64,000 nt of DNA from an uncultured Eubacteriales bacterium. GTDB lineage: Bacteria; Bacillota; Clostridia; Oscillospirales; Acutalibacteraceae. This document shows positions 62,174-64,000 of the stretch, piece by piece. The stretch lies in contig ONDU01000010.1 of assembly GCA_900316615.1 (NCBI GenBank), positions 1 to 64,000 of the forward strand. Reading direction: 5' to 3'. Below the pieces are notes generated by a model. The model searched no databases. It had not been told where the DNA came from and worked only from the letters and a program-made list of their open reading frames with translations. Position 1 is the first letter of the stretch. The number at the start of each line of letters is the position of its first letter. The position numbers and the translations under genes are program-made.

Positions 62174-62691
62174 ACGGTAATAAGAGACTGCCATTGGAGA
62201 TAGAAAGAAAATATCTTATTAAAATGCCCGACGTATCCTTACTGGAGAAGCAGCCACTTTATATGCGTATAGAAATGGAGCAGGCATATCTCAGGGATTT
62301 CGGGGATAATTCCGGTATGCGTATAAGAAAAAGTACGCTTAACGGAAAAACATCATATAAAAAAACCTATAAAAAAAGCATAAGCTTTATGACAAGAATA
62401 GAAATAGAGGACGATATATCCGAACAAACATGGAAGGATTTGCTTTTCAATAAGGATCCGGACAGTACACCAATCAAAAAAGTCCGTCACTGCTTTATGT
62501 ACAGCGGACAGCTTTTCGAGCTTGACATATATCCTTTCTGGAATGACAGAGCTACGCTTGAAATAGAATTGAGCGATGAAAACGAAAACTTCGAGCTTCC
62601 TCCCTTTATTGAGGTTATAAAGGAAGTAACCGATGATGACAGATACAAAAACCGTTCCTTGTCTTATGAAATAGTAAACGAGGAAATATAA
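62170..62691 (+). CDS. CYTH (triphosphate tunnel) domain protein
   Basis: A 173-residue protein with the ExExK signature in PLEIERKYLI (residues 8-17) and repeating basic and acidic strands (GMRIRKSTLNGKTSYKKTYK, LELDIYPFWNDRATLEIELS) that line the CYTH tunnel binding triphosphates. Members are thiamine triphosphatases, inorganic tripolyphosphatases or adenylate cyclase-like. Which activity applies is unknown. Shine-Dalgarno GAGGAG. Confidence 0.88.
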   Translation: MNGNKRLPLEIERKYLIKMPDVSLLEKQPLYMRIEMEQAYLRDFGDNSGMRIRKSTLNGKTSYKKTYKKSISFMTRIEIEDDISEQTWKDLLFNKDPDSTPIKKVRHCFMYSGQLFELDIYPFWNDRATLEIELSDENENFELPPFIEVIKEVTDDDRYKNRSLSYEIVNEEI

Positions 62692-62721
62692 ATATATAAT
62701 TCAGCCTGCGGAAAAGCACAG

Positions 62722-62817
62722 GCGATTGCAGCCGGTTTCGGACAAACGTCCGAAACCAAAATTCAGGCAGATGCCTGAATTTTCACTGCGGCATATGCCG
62801 CAGCGGGCTGCAATCGC
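62722..62817. repeat. Cloverleaf intergenic element, copy 10
   Basis: GCGATTGCAGCC pairs with GGCTGCAATCGC. Inside are GGTTTCGGAC/GTCCGAAACC (62734-62757), AAAATTCAGGC/GCCTGAATTTT (62758-62783) and the palindrome CTGCGGCATATGCCGCAG. It lies between the stop of the CYTH gene (30 nt) and the stop of the convergent DUF6873-like gene (42 nt). Confidence 0.9.
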
Positions 62818-62859
62818 AAGTATGAGCAAAACAGCAGGCTTTTGTTTTTAATCCTGTCA

Positions 62860-63609
62860 TCATCTGTCTTTCTGTATAACAGGAAGTATACTGCCGACAT
62901 CAGCCAAAGGCTTATTGCTAAGCTCCAGTGAGTAGATATTGTAATTTCTAAGAAAGGATTTTATTCTGTCAAAATCTCTGTGTAAGCTTAGCTTTCCCGT
63001 AAACGCAAGAATATCTTTACTGATTTTTCCGCAGCAGCCTCCTATAAATCCGTAGCCGTATCCGTAAAGCCTTACATCTCCCTGTTCAACCATAAGTACA
63101 TCAATTCCGTTTTTTATACACGCACTGTATATTCCCGAATCCGCTGTTATGACTGCATTTTCATTTACTACTGCTGCAGAACATTTTGTATAACCTTGTT
63201 TTACATCTATAAAACGGATTTTTTTGCTTATGCAATAGCTCTTTACCTCCGTACAGGTATATTTTTCCCTGCATATCAAAAAGCTTCCCATAACAACGTG
63301 ATTAAACAATGTATTGTAAGGGTATTCCGTTCCTATCTTATCTTCGGAAAACTCAGTCTTGATTTTAAGACTGAGTTTTCCTAATTCTACCGAACTGTCA
63401 GTACTTACAAACACCCTTCCCCTTTCGTAATATGAACACTGCATATCTGCGTGGTATCTTTCATAGTACGGCAGATAACGGCAAGGAAAAACTTTTACTG
63501 CATTAATTCCCAGATTTTCCAGTTCCTTTATTATGTAGGTATATTCTCCTGATACTATAACGTCGGTTACTCTTTTTTGGGGCAGATTTGGTCTGCAAAA
63601 TTCTCTCAA
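62860..63609 (-). CDS. DUF6873-like (GME-fold) protein
   Basis: A protein of 249 residues starting at TTG 63609 eight nt after AAAGGAG; the longer frame to 63666 runs through a repeat arm. It opens REFCRPNLPQKRVTDVIVSGEY and has GYTKCSAAVVNENAVITADSGIYSACIKNGIDVLMVEQGDVRLYGYGYGFIGGCCG, the arrangement of GME-fold (amidinotransferase-like) DUF6873 proteins. No reaction is known. It lies downstream of the MacB-type permease gene with a cloverleaf element between. Confidence 0.72.
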   Translation of the reverse strand: MREFCRPNLPQKRVTDVIVSGEYTYIIKELENLGINAVKVFPCRYLPYYERYHADMQCSYYERGRVFVSTDSSVELGKLSLKIKTEFSEDKIGTEYPYNTLFNHVVMGSFLICREKYTCTEVKSYCISKKIRFIDVKQGYTKCSAAVVNENAVITADSGIYSACIKNGIDVLMVEQGDVRLYGYGYGFIGGCCGKISKDILAFTGKLSLHRDFDRIKSFLRNYNIYSLELSNKPLADVGSILPVIQKDR

Positions 63610-63641
63610 ATTATACTCTCCTTTCATTTTTCGCCAGCATA

Positions 63642-63736
63642 TGCGATTGCAGCTGCCTGCGGACAAATGTCCTCAGGCAATAAAAAGGCTTGCCTTTTTA
63701 TCATCAAAAGCTCTGCTTTTGATGGCTGCAATCGCA
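63642..63736. repeat. Cloverleaf intergenic element, copy 11
   Basis: TGCGATTGCAGC pairs with GCTGCAATCGCA. Inside are TGCCTGCGGAC/GTCCTCAGGCA (one mismatch, 63654-63679), ATAAAAAGGC/GCCTTTTTAT (63680-63701) and CATCAAAAGC/GCTTTTGATG (63702-63724). It begins 19 nt after the permease stop. Its flank CAGCCTGAGCGTTGACGG is shared with copy 2. Confidence 0.9.
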
Positions 63737-63755
63737 GCCTGAGCGTTGACGGCAC

Positions 63756-64000
63756 TCACAGAGAACGCAAAGAATTAGCTGGATTTAATTTAGAAGCCTT
63801 TAAAGCAGGATAACCCCCGAAAACAACACCTGAAAGCAGTGAAATAATACACGTTACAATTACAGTCTTTAAATCCGCACTTAACGAACTGCTGTTCACC
63901 AGCATACCTCCTGCCAATACCATAAAAAAAGACATAACAGCACCCAGAATACAGCCCGTAAACGACAGTATAAGTGCCTCAGAAAGAAATTCCCTTACTA
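63756..64000 (-). CDS. MacB/FtsX-type ABC permease, 3' end only
   Basis: The last 81 codons of an ABC permease, cut by the window edge. Two hydrophobic helices (starting LSFTGCILGAVMSFFMVL and IVTCIISLLSGVVFGGYPA) are followed by ALKASKLNPANSLRSL, the hallmark YPAxKASxLxPxxALR ending of MacB-type permeases. Its ATPase partner is probably upstream, outside the window. Confidence 0.88.
   Translation of the reverse strand, partial: VREFLSEALILSFTGCILGAVMSFFMVLAGGMLVNSSSLSADLKTVIVTCIISLLSGVVFGGYPALKASKLNPANSLRSL

Noticed and set aside
58086..63736. Clustered repeats as a CRISPR array
   Set aside because: Copies are hundreds to thousands of bases apart, palindromic inside, with genes between; there are no regular spacers and no cas genes.

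Overview
The window looks like a chromosomal segment of a low-GC, Gram-positive, spore-forming clostridium, most probably of the Ruminococcus / Oscillospiraceae type. The evidence is the Firmicutes gene order (infC-rpmI-rplT behind a leader terminator; plsX-rnc-radical SAM-smc; trmH-dprA-topA-trmFO), strong AGGAGG-type ribosome binding sites with frequent GTG/TTG starts, a T-box, the dipicolinate synthase pair dpaA-dpaB, DUF1540/DUF6472/DUF6514/DUF6873-type proteins and two starch-active GH13 enzymes. The species cannot be fixed from the sequence alone. No rRNA, tRNA, CRISPR array, transposase or prophage was seen.

Layout. 1-12.5 kb (minus strand): truncated smc, radical SAM, rnc, plsX; then trmFO, topA, dprA and a SpoU methyltransferase as one overlapping operon; then rplT, rpmI, and infC with an ATT start, a leader terminator and a consensus promoter. 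12.5-18.5 kb: a seven-gene minus-strand cell-surface glycan operon (glycosyltransferase 2, permuted papain-like hydrolase, flippase-like membrane protein, UDP-galactopyranose mutase, ferredoxin, FrhB-like protein, nucleotidyltransferase). 18.8-30 kb: two flavoproteins, a small exporter, VanZ-like and MATE proteins, a three-gene operon of unknown role, then ridA and threonine ammonia-lyase behind a T-box, and gpsA. 30-36 kb: a large multidomain pullulanase, an acyltransferase and a zinc-type ABC transporter without a binding protein. 36.6-42.1 kb (plus strand): an AMP-binding enzyme followed by two tandem secreted SGNH hydrolases with Ig-like domains. 42-48.6 kb: proS, small proteins, an orphan ABC ATPase, dpaA-dpaB with a sigma-K-like promoter, and a DUF1540 protein. 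48.8-57.9 kb: F420-ligase-like protein, recD2-comF, a HAD hydrolase, secG, and an Fe-S pair (nifS-nifU) with rnhA. 58-64 kb: a GH13 enzyme with a C-terminal DUF1653-like domain, a LytTR regulator with a 48-residue protein behind it, a CYTH protein, a DUF6873-like protein and the 3' end of a MacB-type permease.

The most unusual signal is a dispersed family of about 95-128 bp intergenic elements: ten good copies and one decayed copy. Each good copy has a closing stem (usually GCGATTGCAG paired with CTGCAATCGC) enclosing exactly three perfect or near-perfect hairpins, a four-way cloverleaf. Sequences of the arms differ between copies while pairing is kept, and all ten good copies begin 9-58 nt after a stop codon. 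A second family of serial hairpins occurs three times, once inside the 3' end of glf, where it encodes the protein's C-terminal tail. A third palindromic repeat sits at the apparently truncated 5' end of the AMP-binding gene.
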